Source: Syntrophaceae bacterium (GTDB lineage: Bacteria; Desulfobacterota; SM23-61). From it: a DNA stretch of 6,870 nt. The stretch covers positions 4,257 to 11,126 of the forward strand of contig PMCE01000479.1 of assembly GCA_003154025.1 (NCBI GenBank). Direction: 5' to 3'. Both the position numbers and the translations under genes were made by a program. The notes beneath the pieces were generated by a model. It saw nothing but the letters and a program-made list of their open reading frames with translations, was not told where the DNA came from and made no database searches. This document shows, piece after piece, positions 1-6,579 of this stretch; positions within the stretch are counted from its first letter, which is position 1, and every line of letters starts with the position of its first letter.

Positions 1-1179
1 GCCGGAGAGGCTTTGGCCATCGCGGCTATCGGGTCCTTTATCGCCGGAACCGCCGGAGTTCTTCTCCTCTCTTTCGCGGGCCCCCTGCTCGCCGAATTCG
101 CCCTGGCCTTCGGCGCTCCGGAGTATTTCGGCTTGATGTTCTTCAGCCTGACCGCCCTCTTCTCCTTCTCCGGCAACGACATTCTGAAAGGAATGACCGC
201 CGGGGTTGTGGGGATCATCCTGGCCACGGTCGGCCTGGACCCGCTGAGCGGGAGCCATCGGCTGACTTTCGGGATCTCTCAGCTCCTGGCGGGTCTCGAC
301 GTGATCCCGGTCCTCATCGGCCTGTTCGGGGTGGCCGAGGTCCTGGCCAGCGCCGAAGAAAAGATCAGCAGCGTGTTCGGGGGCAAGCTGGGGCGTCTGA
401 TCCCTCGGGGGGAGGAGCTGAAGAAGGGGATCTGGGCCAGCCTGCGGGGGAAGGGGATCGGCCTGGTGGCCGGGTTGTTTCCCGGGTTCATGCCCTCCGT
501 GGTCACCTTCATCGCCTACGACATCGAGAAGCGGGTATCGAAACACCCCGAGCGGTTCGGCTCGGGGGTGATCGAAGGGGTCGCTTCCCCGGAGGCCGCC
601 AACAATGCCACCTGCCAGGCCGGGTTTGTGCCGCTCATGGCCCTGGGCGTTCCCACCGCGCCCATCTTCGCCATGCTCCTGGCCAGCCTGATGATCTATG
701 GCCTCCCCCCCGGGCCGATGCTCTTCAAGCAGCATGGCGACTTCGCCTGGACGGTCGTGGCCAGCATGTACATCGGCAACGTGATGCTGCTGGTCCTGAA
801 TCTTCCCCTGGTGGGGTTATGGGCACGCCTCTGCCTGATTCCCTACCGGATCCTCGGCCCCATCATCCTGGGGGTAGTCTTCGTCGGGGCCTATTCCATC
901 CGCAACAGCATGTTTGACGTGTGGACGGCGATCCTGTTCGGCCTGATCGGATTCTTGATGAAAAAGAAGAACTGGCCGGTCGCGCCTCTGATCCTCGGGT
1001 TCATCCTGGGCCCCATGTTGGAACAGCACTTCCGGGCGTCCCTGCAGGGGTCGGGCGGGTCCCTGGGAATCTTCTTCGAACATCCCATCAGTTTGGTGTT
1101 CATCGTTCTGGGGGTGGTCTTAGTGGTGATGAGCCGGAGGCTGTGGTCCGCGGTGGAAAAGGAGGCGGAGGGGAAGTGA
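1..1179 (+). CDS. TctA-family tripartite tricarboxylate transporter large permease subunit (5' end outside window)
   Basis: This is the large membrane subunit of a tripartite tricarboxylate transporter (TTT), which works in the inner membrane with a small subunit (TctB) and a periplasmic binding protein (TctC) to import carboxylates. The reading frame is open from base 1, and 392 residues are visible. TctA proteins are usually about 500 residues, so roughly 110 N-terminal residues lie off the left edge, and the TTG at 13 is not the real start. Family marks, numbered from base 13, are an AIAAIGSFIAGT segment at the very start, an LFPGFMPSVVTFIAYDIEKR stretch at 155-174, the signature EGVASPEAANNAT at 188-200, then LGVPTAP at 211-217 and IYGLPPGPMLF at 228-238. 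Hydrophobic segments follow to the C-terminus, including the usual PVAPLILGFILGPMLE block near 322-337. The canonical GIPGS loop is altered to GVPTA, which may change the substrate. No TctB or TctC gene follows, so partners would lie upstream or elsewhere. The family is clear; the substrate is unknown. Confidence 0.93.
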   Translation, partial: AGEALAIAAIGSFIAGTAGVLLLSFAGPLLAEFALAFGAPEYFGLMFFSLTALFSFSGNDILKGMTAGVVGIILATVGLDPLSGSHRLTFGISQLLAGLDVIPVLIGLFGVAEVLASAEEKISSVFGGKLGRLIPRGEELKKGIWASLRGKGIGLVAGLFPGFMPSVVTFIAYDIEKRVSKHPERFGSGVIEGVASPEAANNATCQAGFVPLMALGVPTAPIFAMLLASLMIYGLPPGPMLFKQHGDFAWTVVASMYIGNVMLLVLNLPLVGLWARLCLIPYRILGPIILGVVFVGAYSIRNSMFDVWTAILFGLIGFLMKKKNWPVAPLILGFILGPMLEQHFRASLQGSGGSLGIFFEHPISLVFIVLGVVLVVMSRRLWSAVEKEAEGK

Positions 1180-1186
1180 AAGGAAC

Positions 1187-1204
1187 GAGGTTCGAGGACC
1201 GAGG
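1187..1204. repeat. Short degenerate heptamer-phased repeat (GAGGNNN x3)
   Basis: Three GAGG tetramers start at 1187, 1194 and 1201, exactly seven bases apart (GAGGTTC, GAGGACC, GAGGAAA), just after the permease stop codon. It looks like a decayed heptamer repeat rather than a regulatory site. It is short, so chance is possible. Confidence 0.4.
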
Positions 1205-1303
1205 AAAACCCCGGGTTAGGCGACCATGTGAAAGGGAAGCGGATTCCAGAGGCCGAAGTTTGGAGGGGTTGAATGTAGGGCCGCAATACCAGCTAGGCGG
1301 GGC

Positions 1304-1335
1304 CGTTCGTGGTTTCTTTCGTTCGTGGTTTCTTT
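1304..1335. repeat. Perfect 16-bp tandem direct duplication upstream of the alcohol dehydrogenase
   Basis: The 16-mer CGTTCGTGGTTTCTTT occurs at 1304-1319 and again, without mismatch or gap, at 1320-1335. It lies about 70 bp upstream of the alcohol dehydrogenase start, where promoter or operator sequence would be expected. A recent slippage duplication is the simplest explanation; a paired regulator site is possible but unproven. Confidence 0.85.
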
Positions 1336-1392
1336 GACCCTTTCTTCCTGTCCCATTCATTCAGGAGGAGGGGCTGATATATAAAACCATTC

Positions 1393-1400
1393 AAGGAGGG
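1393..1400 (+). promoter_or_regulatory. Strong Shine-Dalgarno before two adjacent ATG codons
   Basis: AAGGAGGG lies directly before the tandem start codons ATG 1405 and ATG 1408. Five bases separate AAGGAGG from the first ATG and eight from the second. Both spacings work and the second is closer to the usual optimum, so the mature protein may lack one Met. A second purine-rich run, AGGAGGAGGGG at 1363-1373, is not followed by a usable start codon. Confidence 0.8.
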
Positions 1401-1404
1401 AAAT

Positions 1405-2586
1405 ATGATGAATCAAGCGTTCTACGATATCCACAAAATCAGCAACTTCTTCTCCCCCAAGAAGGTCATCCTCGGCCAGGATACGGTCAAAAAAGTGGGG
1501 GAAGAGGCCAAAGCATTGGGCGGGAGGAAAGCCCTGATTGTCACCGATCCGGGAATCGTCTCGGCAGGATATGCCAAAATTGTGGAAGAGGCGTTGCAGG
1601 CCGCGAAAATGGAAGTCGGCATTTTTGACCGGGTCGTGCCGGAACCGCCCGCCCGCTGCGTGGATGAAGGCGTCAAGATGATCCGGGAAGGCAAGTACGA
1701 CATCGTGATCGGCGTGGGGGGCGGGAGTTCCCTGGACATCGCCAAAGGGGCCGCCATCATGGTTAATAATGCCGGGACCATCGTGGACTACGCCGGAATA
1801 GACAAGGTGCCGAAAGGGGGGCTTCCCAAGATTCTCATCCCCACGACCGCGGGAACCGGGAGCGAAACCACCCGATCCCTTGTCGTAACGGATGAAAGGG
1901 ACAACACCAAGAAGTCCGTCGCCAGTAGTTTTGGAATTGCCGATGTCGCCATTTTAGACCCCATGATGACCCTTTCCATGCCGCCCAAGGTAACGGCCAA
2001 CACGGGGTTGGATGCCCTGGTCCACGCGATCGAGTCTTACGTGTCCGCGACCACGACCCCTTTTGCCGAGATTCTCGCCTTGCAGGCTATCAGCCTGATT
2101 GCGTATAATCTTCCCCTGGCCTACTCTAAGGGAAGCAACATCCCGGCTCGGTACAACATGCTGCTGGCGGCAAGTATCGCCGGGCTGGCCTTTGCCAGCA
2201 GCCGACTGGGCATCGTCCATGGATTAGCCTACGTGATCGATACCGAATACCACCTGCCCCATGGGCGCGCCAACGCCATCATGCTTCCCCACGTCATGAA
2301 TTTCAACAAGACCGGGAACCTTGCGAAATTTGCCCGGATAGCCGCAGCCATGGGAGAAAGGGTTGAGGGACTCTCCCCCTACGAAGCTGCGCAGAAGTCG
2401 GTGGAAGCGGTAAAGAATCTGCTCGACGCGGTGCAGATTCCCTTCCATCTTTCTCAGTACGGGATTCCCAAAGACCATTTATCCAAGCTGGTGGAGGGAG
2501 GAATGAAGCAGGCCAGGCTGTTTATCCCGAACCCGAGGGATGTGACCCAAGAGGACCTGAAGGCCATATACGAAAATGCTTTTTGA
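1405..2586 (+). CDS. Iron-containing (group III) alcohol dehydrogenase
   Basis: This is a cytoplasmic NAD(P)-dependent dehydrogenase of the Fe-ADH family, which interconverts primary alcohols and aldehydes (relatives include FucO, 1,3-propanediol dehydrogenase and butanol dehydrogenases). At 393 residues it is full length. An N-terminal dinucleotide-binding domain shows FSPKKVILG at 16-24, the glycine-rich GVGGGSSLD at 103-111 and PTTAGTGSE at 146-154. The C-terminal metal-binding domain has GLDALVHAIESY at 201-212 and the VHGLAYVIDTEYHLPHG block at 271-287. The four expected metal ligands are present: Asp203, His207, His272 and His286, with spacing very close to FucO. No catalytic residue is missing. 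It lies 225 bp after the TctA gene and 115 bp before the DASS transporter, each with its own ribosome binding site. With an aldehyde:ferredoxin oxidoreductase downstream, it may handle the alcohol/aldehyde step of the same pathway. Relatives act on many substrates, including sulfoacetaldehyde and hydroxyaldehydes, so the substrate cannot be assigned. Confidence 0.95.
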   Translation: MMNQAFYDIHKISNFFSPKKVILGQDTVKKVGEEAKALGGRKALIVTDPGIVSAGYAKIVEEALQAAKMEVGIFDRVVPEPPARCVDEGVKMIREGKYDIVIGVGGGSSLDIAKGAAIMVNNAGTIVDYAGIDKVPKGGLPKILIPTTAGTGSETTRSLVVTDERDNTKKSVASSFGIADVAILDPMMTLSMPPKVTANTGLDALVHAIESYVSATTTPFAEILALQAISLIAYNLPLAYSKGSNIPARYNMLLAASIAGLAFASSRLGIVHGLAYVIDTEYHLPHGRANAIMLPHVMNFNKTGNLAKFARIAAAMGERVEGLSPYEAAQKSVEAVKNLLDAVQIPFHLSQYGIPKDHLSKLVEGGMKQARLFIPNPRDVTQEDLKAIYENAF

Positions 2587-2685
2587 TGGGGCCGGACGTT
2601 GGGACATCGTTTCCCCTCAGGGAGTTTCTTTCCATCAACCGATTTGGCGATAAGCCTTATTTTCGAACTGCCGTGAATGGGCGAC

Positions 2686-2693
2686 AGGAGAGG
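2686..2693 (+). promoter_or_regulatory. Shine-Dalgarno deciding the DASS transporter start at 2702
   Basis: AGGAGAGG lies eight bases before ATG 2702. An ATG at 2695 in another frame overlaps this region but does not open a long reading frame. The hydrophobic protein begins a few codons after 2702, supporting that start. Confidence 0.75.
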
Positions 2694-2701
2694 AATGGAA
2701 T

Positions 2702-4126
2702 ATGAAAGGTCAGGAGCAAAGTGTCGCCTCGCGTGTTCTGCGGGGCCTTATCGTGGTCATCATCGGGGTAATCATCTGGTATTCGCCTATGCCCACGGGG
2801 GTTAAACCGGCCGCATGGCACCTCCTGGCGATCTTCGCGGCCACCATCTTGGGGCTGATTCTTACGCCCGTGCCCATGGGGGCGGTGGTGATCATCGGGG
2901 TTATGGTGACAACCATCACCGGAGTCCTCAAAATCGGGGAGGCCCTGGCGGGGTTTGCCAACAACACGGTCTGGCTCATCGCCGCCGCCTTCCTCTTCGC
3001 CCGGGGTTTCATCGTCACCGGCCTGGGGCGAAGGATCGCCTATCTTTTCATCCGGGCCTTCGGGCGAAAGACCCTGGGTCTGGCTTATGCCGTCGTGGGG
3101 AGTGAGCTGGTCCTCTCGCCGGGTATCCCTTCCAACACCGCCCGCGCCGGAGGGATCATGTTCCCCATCGTTCGGGGGCTGGCCCTCACTTTCGGGTCGG
3201 AACCGGGCGAGACGGCCCGAAAGATCGGGGCCTTTCTCATCCAGGTAGAATATCAGGCGACGGTCATCACCACGGCCATGTTCATGACTTCCGCGGCAGC
3301 AAACGCATTCATCGCCGAATTGGCTTTCAAAACGGCCAATACCTACATCTCCTGGGGAACCTGGGCCCTGGCCGCTATTGTCCCGGGGGTCCTCTCCCTG
3401 ATCGTCATGACCTACCTCCTCTACAAAATCTACCCGCCCGAGATCAAGGAAACGCCCGAGGCGGCCGAGATGGCCCATCGGGAACTGGAAAAGATGGGGC
3501 CCATGAAGAGAGATGAGAAGATCCTCTTGTTCGTCTTCTTCCTCATCCTGGCCCTCTGGATCACCGGCCAGTGGACGAAGATCGACGCCACGATCGTCGC
3601 CCTTCTAGGCGTGTCCATCATGCTGATTACCGGGGTCATCAAATGGGATGAAGTCTTGGCGGAAAAAGGATCCTGGGACGCACTCATCTGGTTCGGCGGG
3701 CTGGTGATGATGGCCGGCGGGTTGAATACCCTGGGGCTCATGAAATGGTTCGCCGGCACCGTGGGAGCCAGCGTGACGGGATATTCCTGGCTCCCTGCCC
3801 TGGCCATCCTGCTGCTGGTTTTTTTCTACGTCCACTACGCCTTCGCCAGCCTTACCGCCCACATCACGGCCATGTACGCCCCCTTCCTGCTGGTGGCCGT
3901 CTCTACCGGGGCTCCCCCCTACCTGGCCGCCCTGACTCTGGCCTTCTCCTGCCTGCTATGCGCCAGCCTGACCCACTACGGGACCGGGGCGTCGCCGATT
4001 TACTTCAACGCCGGTTACATGACCCAGAAGACCTGGTGGGTCCTGGGCTTCATCGCCTCCGTCGTCAACATTGTAATCTGGGTCGGGGTCGGCGGGCTCT
4101 GGTGGAAGGTCCTGGGACTGTGGTAG
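2702..4126 (+). CDS. DASS/SLC13-family di- or tricarboxylate transporter (CitT / plastid 2-oxoglutarate-malate translocator type)
   Basis: This is an inner-membrane secondary carrier for dicarboxylates or tricarboxylates, of 474 residues, the normal length for the divalent anion:Na+ symporter family. It is almost entirely hydrophobic, with helices recognisable near 13-27, 38-72, 89-106, 112-140, 218-242, 273-311, 325-345, 361-425 and 443-470. A charged cytosolic linker falls around 243-272. The first substrate/cation motif is PSNTARAGG at 143-151 (SNT at 144-146). The matching second-half site appears as LTHYGTGASPIYF at 423-435, the form typical of the CitT/DiT branch, followed by TWWVLGF at 444-450. 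That branch contains both carboxylate exchangers and Na+ symporters, and sequence reading cannot separate them. The family is unrelated to the upstream TctA permease, so the locus carries two independent carboxylate uptake routes. Substrates could be malate, succinate, 2-oxoglutarate, citrate or a sulfonated analogue; none is proven. Confidence 0.92.
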   Translation: MKGQEQSVASRVLRGLIVVIIGVIIWYSPMPTGVKPAAWHLLAIFAATILGLILTPVPMGAVVIIGVMVTTITGVLKIGEALAGFANNTVWLIAAAFLFARGFIVTGLGRRIAYLFIRAFGRKTLGLAYAVVGSELVLSPGIPSNTARAGGIMFPIVRGLALTFGSEPGETARKIGAFLIQVEYQATVITTAMFMTSAAANAFIAELAFKTANTYISWGTWALAAIVPGVLSLIVMTYLLYKIYPPEIKETPEAAEMAHRELEKMGPMKRDEKILLFVFFLILALWITGQWTKIDATIVALLGVSIMLITGVIKWDEVLAEKGSWDALIWFGGLVMMAGGLNTLGLMKWFAGTVGASVTGYSWLPALAILLLVFFYVHYAFASLTAHITAMYAPFLLVAVSTGAPPYLAALTLAFSCLLCASLTHYGTGASPIYFNAGYMTQKTWWVLGFIASVVNIVIWVGVGGLWWKVLGLW

Positions 4127-4180
4127 AATGGCAAAAGACGATGGTCAGGCCCTTAAGAATTAAATCCTGTTCAAAATGGT

Positions 4181-4275
4181 AACAAACTATAGGGGCAATC
4201 ACGCGAAGCGCGTGATGGTTGCCCATCTTGCGGGCGGCCATCACGCGCTCCGCGTGACCGCCCCCACAATTTATT
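4181..4275. repeat. Inverted pair of REP-like palindromic units
   Basis: Two 32-bp hairpin units sit head-to-head: unit A at 4193-4224 (plus) and unit B at 4232-4263 (minus), with a 7-base spacer ATCTTGC. Each has an outer 6-bp stem (GGGCAA/TTGCCC in A; GGGCGG/CCGCCC in B), a shared inner 7-bp stem TCACGCG/CGCGTGA, a 3-base loop, and a conserved TGG bulge on the same arm. Units A and B, read in the same orientation, agree at 27 of 32 positions. Four of the five differences form two compensated base-pair changes (A-T to G-C). Similarity extends outward to 44-bp arms (4181-4224 and 4232-4275; 35 of 44 identical), and all nine differences are transitions. This resembles bacterial REP/BIME elements mobilised by RAYT-type transposases. 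There is no T-tract, so it is not a standard terminator. It lies between the DASS and oxidoreductase genes and could affect the transcript at that junction. Confidence 0.85.
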
Positions 4276-4295
4276 GGTCCTGGCCTGGCCGGGAT

Positions 4296-4302
4296 GGGAG
4301 GT
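4296..4302 (+). promoter_or_regulatory. Shine-Dalgarno deciding the oxidoreductase start at 4312
   Basis: GGGAGGT ends nine bases before ATG 4312. It overlaps the start of the reading frame beginning at ATG 4294, which itself has no good ribosome binding site and would add only six residues (MGGRKR). A weak 6-bp hairpin (4278-4283 with 4289-4294) precedes it. Confidence 0.75.
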
Positions 4303-4311
4303 AGAAAGCGG

Positions 4312-6156
4312 ATGTTCAGCGGTTATATGGGAAAGATTCTGAGAATTGATTTGACGAACAAATCCGTTGTCGAAGAAGCATTGAATCCTGAGGACCTCAA
4401 GCAATTCATCGGCGGGAGCGGCTTGGGGGCGAAGTTCCTCTTTCAGGAGACCGGCCCGAAGACGGACCCCCTCGGCCCGGAAAATATCCTGATCTATTTG
4501 ACCGGCCCCTTCGTGGGCACTACGGTTCCCACTTCCGGGAGACATTGCATCATGGCCAAATCACCGTTGACCGGCATCTGGGGAGAGGCGGATGCGGGGG
4601 GGAAGTTCGGGGTCTGGTTGAAGAGTCTGGGATATGACGGCCTGATCGTAAAGGGGACATCGAAGGACCCGGTCTACATTTACCTTGGAGATGGAAAGAT
4701 AGAAATCAGGGACGGGAAACGCCTCTGGGGAAAAGACACTTACGAAATCGAAGGGTTCCTCCAGGAGGAACTGGGGCATGAGATCGCCATTTCCTGCATC
4801 GGAATCGCCGGCGAAAATTTGGTGAAATTCGCCAGCATCATGCACGAGGGCAAGCACGCCCGGGCCGCGGGCCGATGCGGGTTGGGCGCCGTTATGGGTT
4901 CGAAAAAGTTGAAGGCCATCGTCTTGAAAAGGGGGAACTCAAGGCCGGTCGTAGACCGCCGGGATGAGCTGGCCGACGACCTCAAAAAAATTATACCGCG
5001 TTTGAGGGAAATCAAGAAAGATTCCACCCTCTACGGAACGAGCCGTTCCATTTCCCCGGCCGAGGCCCTGGGGGATCTGCCGATCAAAAACTGGCAGATG
5101 GGCGAATGGAGCGAGGGGGCGGACAAGATCAACGGAAGAAGGCTGGCGGAGACCATTCTTGTCGGGAGATACGCCTGCGGTCAGTGTCCCGTCGCCTGCG
5201 GCCGAACCGTAAAGATCACCGAAGGCCCCTACGCCCCGGTGGACGGCGGGGGCATCGAATACGAAACCGGGGCTCTGCTGGGAAGCAACCTGCTCATCGA
5301 TAACCTGGAGGCCATTTCCAAGGCGAACGAGGTGTGCAACCGGTACGGGATGGACACGATCTCCGCCGGCGCAGCCATTGCCTGGAGCATGGAAGCCTTT
5401 GAGAAGGGAGTCATAACCGAGAAAGATACCCAAGGTTTGAAGATCCCCTGGGGAGATCCCGGAGTGGCACTGGAGCTCATCCATCAAATGGCCACTCGGA
5501 GAGGGTTCGGGGCGATTCTGGCCGAAGGCTCCAAAAGAGCCGCGGATTTTATCGGCCGTGATTCTTCCCGCTTTACCGTGCAGGTGAAGAACCTGGACCT
5601 GCCCGGTCATGACCCCCGGTGTTTCAACGGGCTCGGACTCGGATACGCCACTTCCAACCGGGGCGCCTGCCATACGAATAACTTTGCCTACGTTTACATG
5701 GGCCGGACTTCGGACCCCACTTTGGGCATCCCCAAGCCTTTCGAACGATTGAGTGATGAAGGGGTAGGAAAGGTTGTGGCGGCGGTGCAGAACCTGATGG
5801 CCTTGTGCGACTCCCTGAACATCTGCAAGTTCACCGCCTTCGGCCTGCATGCGGACGATCTGCACCGGTGGTTGAACTGGGTGACGGGGTGGGACCTCCC
5901 CTTTGAAGAGTTCCTGAAGACCGGGGAGAGAATCTACAACCTCAAAAGGCTGTACAACGTGAAATGCGGAATCGACCGGAAGGACGACACCCTTCCCGAA
6001 AGAATCCTGACTCTCAACCGGCCGGGTCTCCATGCCCCGGAAAGGCTTCCGGACCTGGGCAAAATGCTGGATGAATATTATCTGGTTCGGGGCTGGGATC
6101 AGAATGGAATTCCGCGGAAAGAGAAGTTGGAAGCTTTGGGCCTGGGGGAATATTGA
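4312..6156 (+). CDS. Aldehyde:ferredoxin oxidoreductase (AOR) family, tungsten/molybdenum bis-pterin enzyme
   Basis: This is a cytoplasmic enzyme of the AOR family, which oxidises aldehydes to carboxylic acids with ferredoxin, or the reverse when low-potential electrons are available. It uses a tungsten (or molybdenum) bis-pyranopterin and one [4Fe-4S] cluster. The start at 4312 gives 614 residues beginning MFSGYMGKILRIDL, the usual AOR opening. The N-terminal pterin-binding domain shows TSGRHCIMAKSPLTG at 74-88 and AGRCGLGAVMGSKKLKAI at 186-203. The cluster ligands are Cys289, Cys292 and Cys296 (CGQCPVAC) and Cys505, close to the 288/291/295/494 of Pyrococcus furiosus AOR. The two pterin motifs of the DxxGL(C/D) type appear as NRYGMD at 343-348 and DSLNIC at 500-505. 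EYET at 316-319 and PGHDPR at 431-436 supply likely active-site acid and histidine. No MoaD/ThiS-like gene or BamC-like partner is adjacent, so a benzoyl-CoA reductase BamB role is not supported. The aldehyde substrate is unknown. Confidence 0.94.
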   Translation: MFSGYMGKILRIDLTNKSVVEEALNPEDLKQFIGGSGLGAKFLFQETGPKTDPLGPENILIYLTGPFVGTTVPTSGRHCIMAKSPLTGIWGEADAGGKFGVWLKSLGYDGLIVKGTSKDPVYIYLGDGKIEIRDGKRLWGKDTYEIEGFLQEELGHEIAISCIGIAGENLVKFASIMHEGKHARAAGRCGLGAVMGSKKLKAIVLKRGNSRPVVDRRDELADDLKKIIPRLREIKKDSTLYGTSRSISPAEALGDLPIKNWQMGEWSEGADKINGRRLAETILVGRYACGQCPVACGRTVKITEGPYAPVDGGGIEYETGALLGSNLLIDNLEAISKANEVCNRYGMDTISAGAAIAWSMEAFEKGVITEKDTQGLKIPWGDPGVALELIHQMATRRGFGAILAEGSKRAADFIGRDSSRFTVQVKNLDLPGHDPRCFNGLGLGYATSNRGACHTNNFAYVYMGRTSDPTLGIPKPFERLSDEGVGKVVAAVQNLMALCDSLNICKFTAFGLHADDLHRWLNWVTGWDLPFEEFLKTGERIYNLKRLYNVKCGIDRKDDTLPERILTLNRPGLHAPERLPDLGKMLDEYYLVRGWDQNGIPRKEKLEALGLGEY

Positions 6157-6229
6157 ATACCCAAGTAATGCACAGCGCGACAAGCCGCAGCTAGAAATTT
6201 ATTTTGGGACACAGATGAACACAGGAAAG

Positions 6230-6269
6230 AAAGTGCCTAGAGTTCAAAGTGCCCAAAATGCCTAAAGCC
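6230..6269. repeat. Decayed AAAGTGCC-type short repeat
   Basis: AAAGTGCC occurs at 6230-6237 and 6246-6253, followed by the variant AAAATGCC at 6255-6262 and then TAAAGCC. The copies are imperfect and spaced 16 and 9 bases apart. It looks like a decayed run of short intergenic repeats, comparable in style to the GAGG heptamers near 1187. Confidence 0.5.
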
Positions 6270-6477
6270 AAAATGGATCGGAAAACTTTCAAGGTTAAAT
6301 AAGCCGACCGAATTTAGGAAAAATTGCGGCAGTGAAAAAGTCAGGGTGAAAACAAGCTCTGGCTTTTCATTTTCATGCACCTTTCAAAAAAAGCATTACA
6401 CCTACTACACTTCAACCAAGGGCTTCTTCATGGATTGCTCATTACGGTTAGAAATGACGTGGCCCGATTCAATAAAT

Positions 6478-6504
6478 GATATCGATATCGAAACTTTTTC
6501 GATA
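6478..6504. repeat. Overlapping palindrome and AT-rich hairpin
   Basis: GATATCGATATC at 6478-6489 is a perfect 12-base palindrome. It overlaps a hairpin with TATCGAAA at 6486-6493 paired to TTTCGATA at 6497-6504 around a CTT loop. The stem is AT-rich and there is no nearby gene start in either direction, so the function is unknown; it could be a regulator site or chance. Confidence 0.5.
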
Positions 6505-6579
6505 ACCGGGAAACAGATGGAGATATAGCAGTATAAGAAACATTCGCCAAAATTCCTGAAACACGATATATAGGGCTGC

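Larger units (their letters stand above)
6157..6579. other. AT-rich non-coding stretch between convergent genes
   Basis: About 420 bases follow the oxidoreductase with no recognisable gene. The stretch is visibly richer in A and T than the coding region before it. It contains a decayed repeat patch (6230-6269), a small inverted repeat (6478-6504) and ACACAGATGAACACAG-like low-complexity sequence at 6209-6224. A 60-codon frame from GTG 6346 to 6528 is the only candidate. It has a poor ribosome binding site (TCAGG immediately before the GTG), matches no family I recognise, and uses codons unlike its neighbours, so I do not call it. No promoter or RNA gene is evident. Confidence 0.6.

Noticed and set aside
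1334..1386. Possible sigma-70 promoter before the alcohol dehydrogenase (TTGACC at 1334, TATATAAAA at 1378)
   Set aside because: The two elements are too far apart to pair, and neither has a convincing partner at 16-18 bases.
2587..2701. Terminator after the alcohol dehydrogenase (CCCTCAGGG near 2615)
   Set aside because: The stem is only three base pairs and the following TTTC tract is broken, so it would be too weak.
2657..3478. A 273-codon minus-strand frame opposite the DASS transporter
   Set aside because: The translation is low-complexity, rich in Gly, Asp and Arg, and mirrors hydrophobic codons of the transporter; it has no recognisable family.
4127..4311. Possible molybdenum/tungsten cofactor riboswitch upstream of the AOR
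   Set aside because: The structure here is explained by two inverted copies of one short palindrome. I do not see the multi-stem architecture expected of such a riboswitch; a covariance-model search (Rfam Moco/Tuco RNA) would settle it.
4312..6156. Assignment as BamB, the benzoyl-CoA reductase subunit
   Set aside because: BamB is an AOR relative, but no BamC-like ferredoxin or other Bam subunit gene is adjacent, and length and motifs fit ordinary AOR equally well.
4939..6183. A 414-codon minus-strand open frame opposite the oxidoreductase
   Set aside because: It is fully antisense to a gene with intact family motifs, has no recognisable domain, and arises from the codon composition of the sense gene.
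6346..6528. A 60-codon plus-strand frame starting with GTG
   Set aside because: Weak ribosome binding site, no family resemblance, AT-rich codons unlike neighbours. It cannot be excluded, but is not supported.
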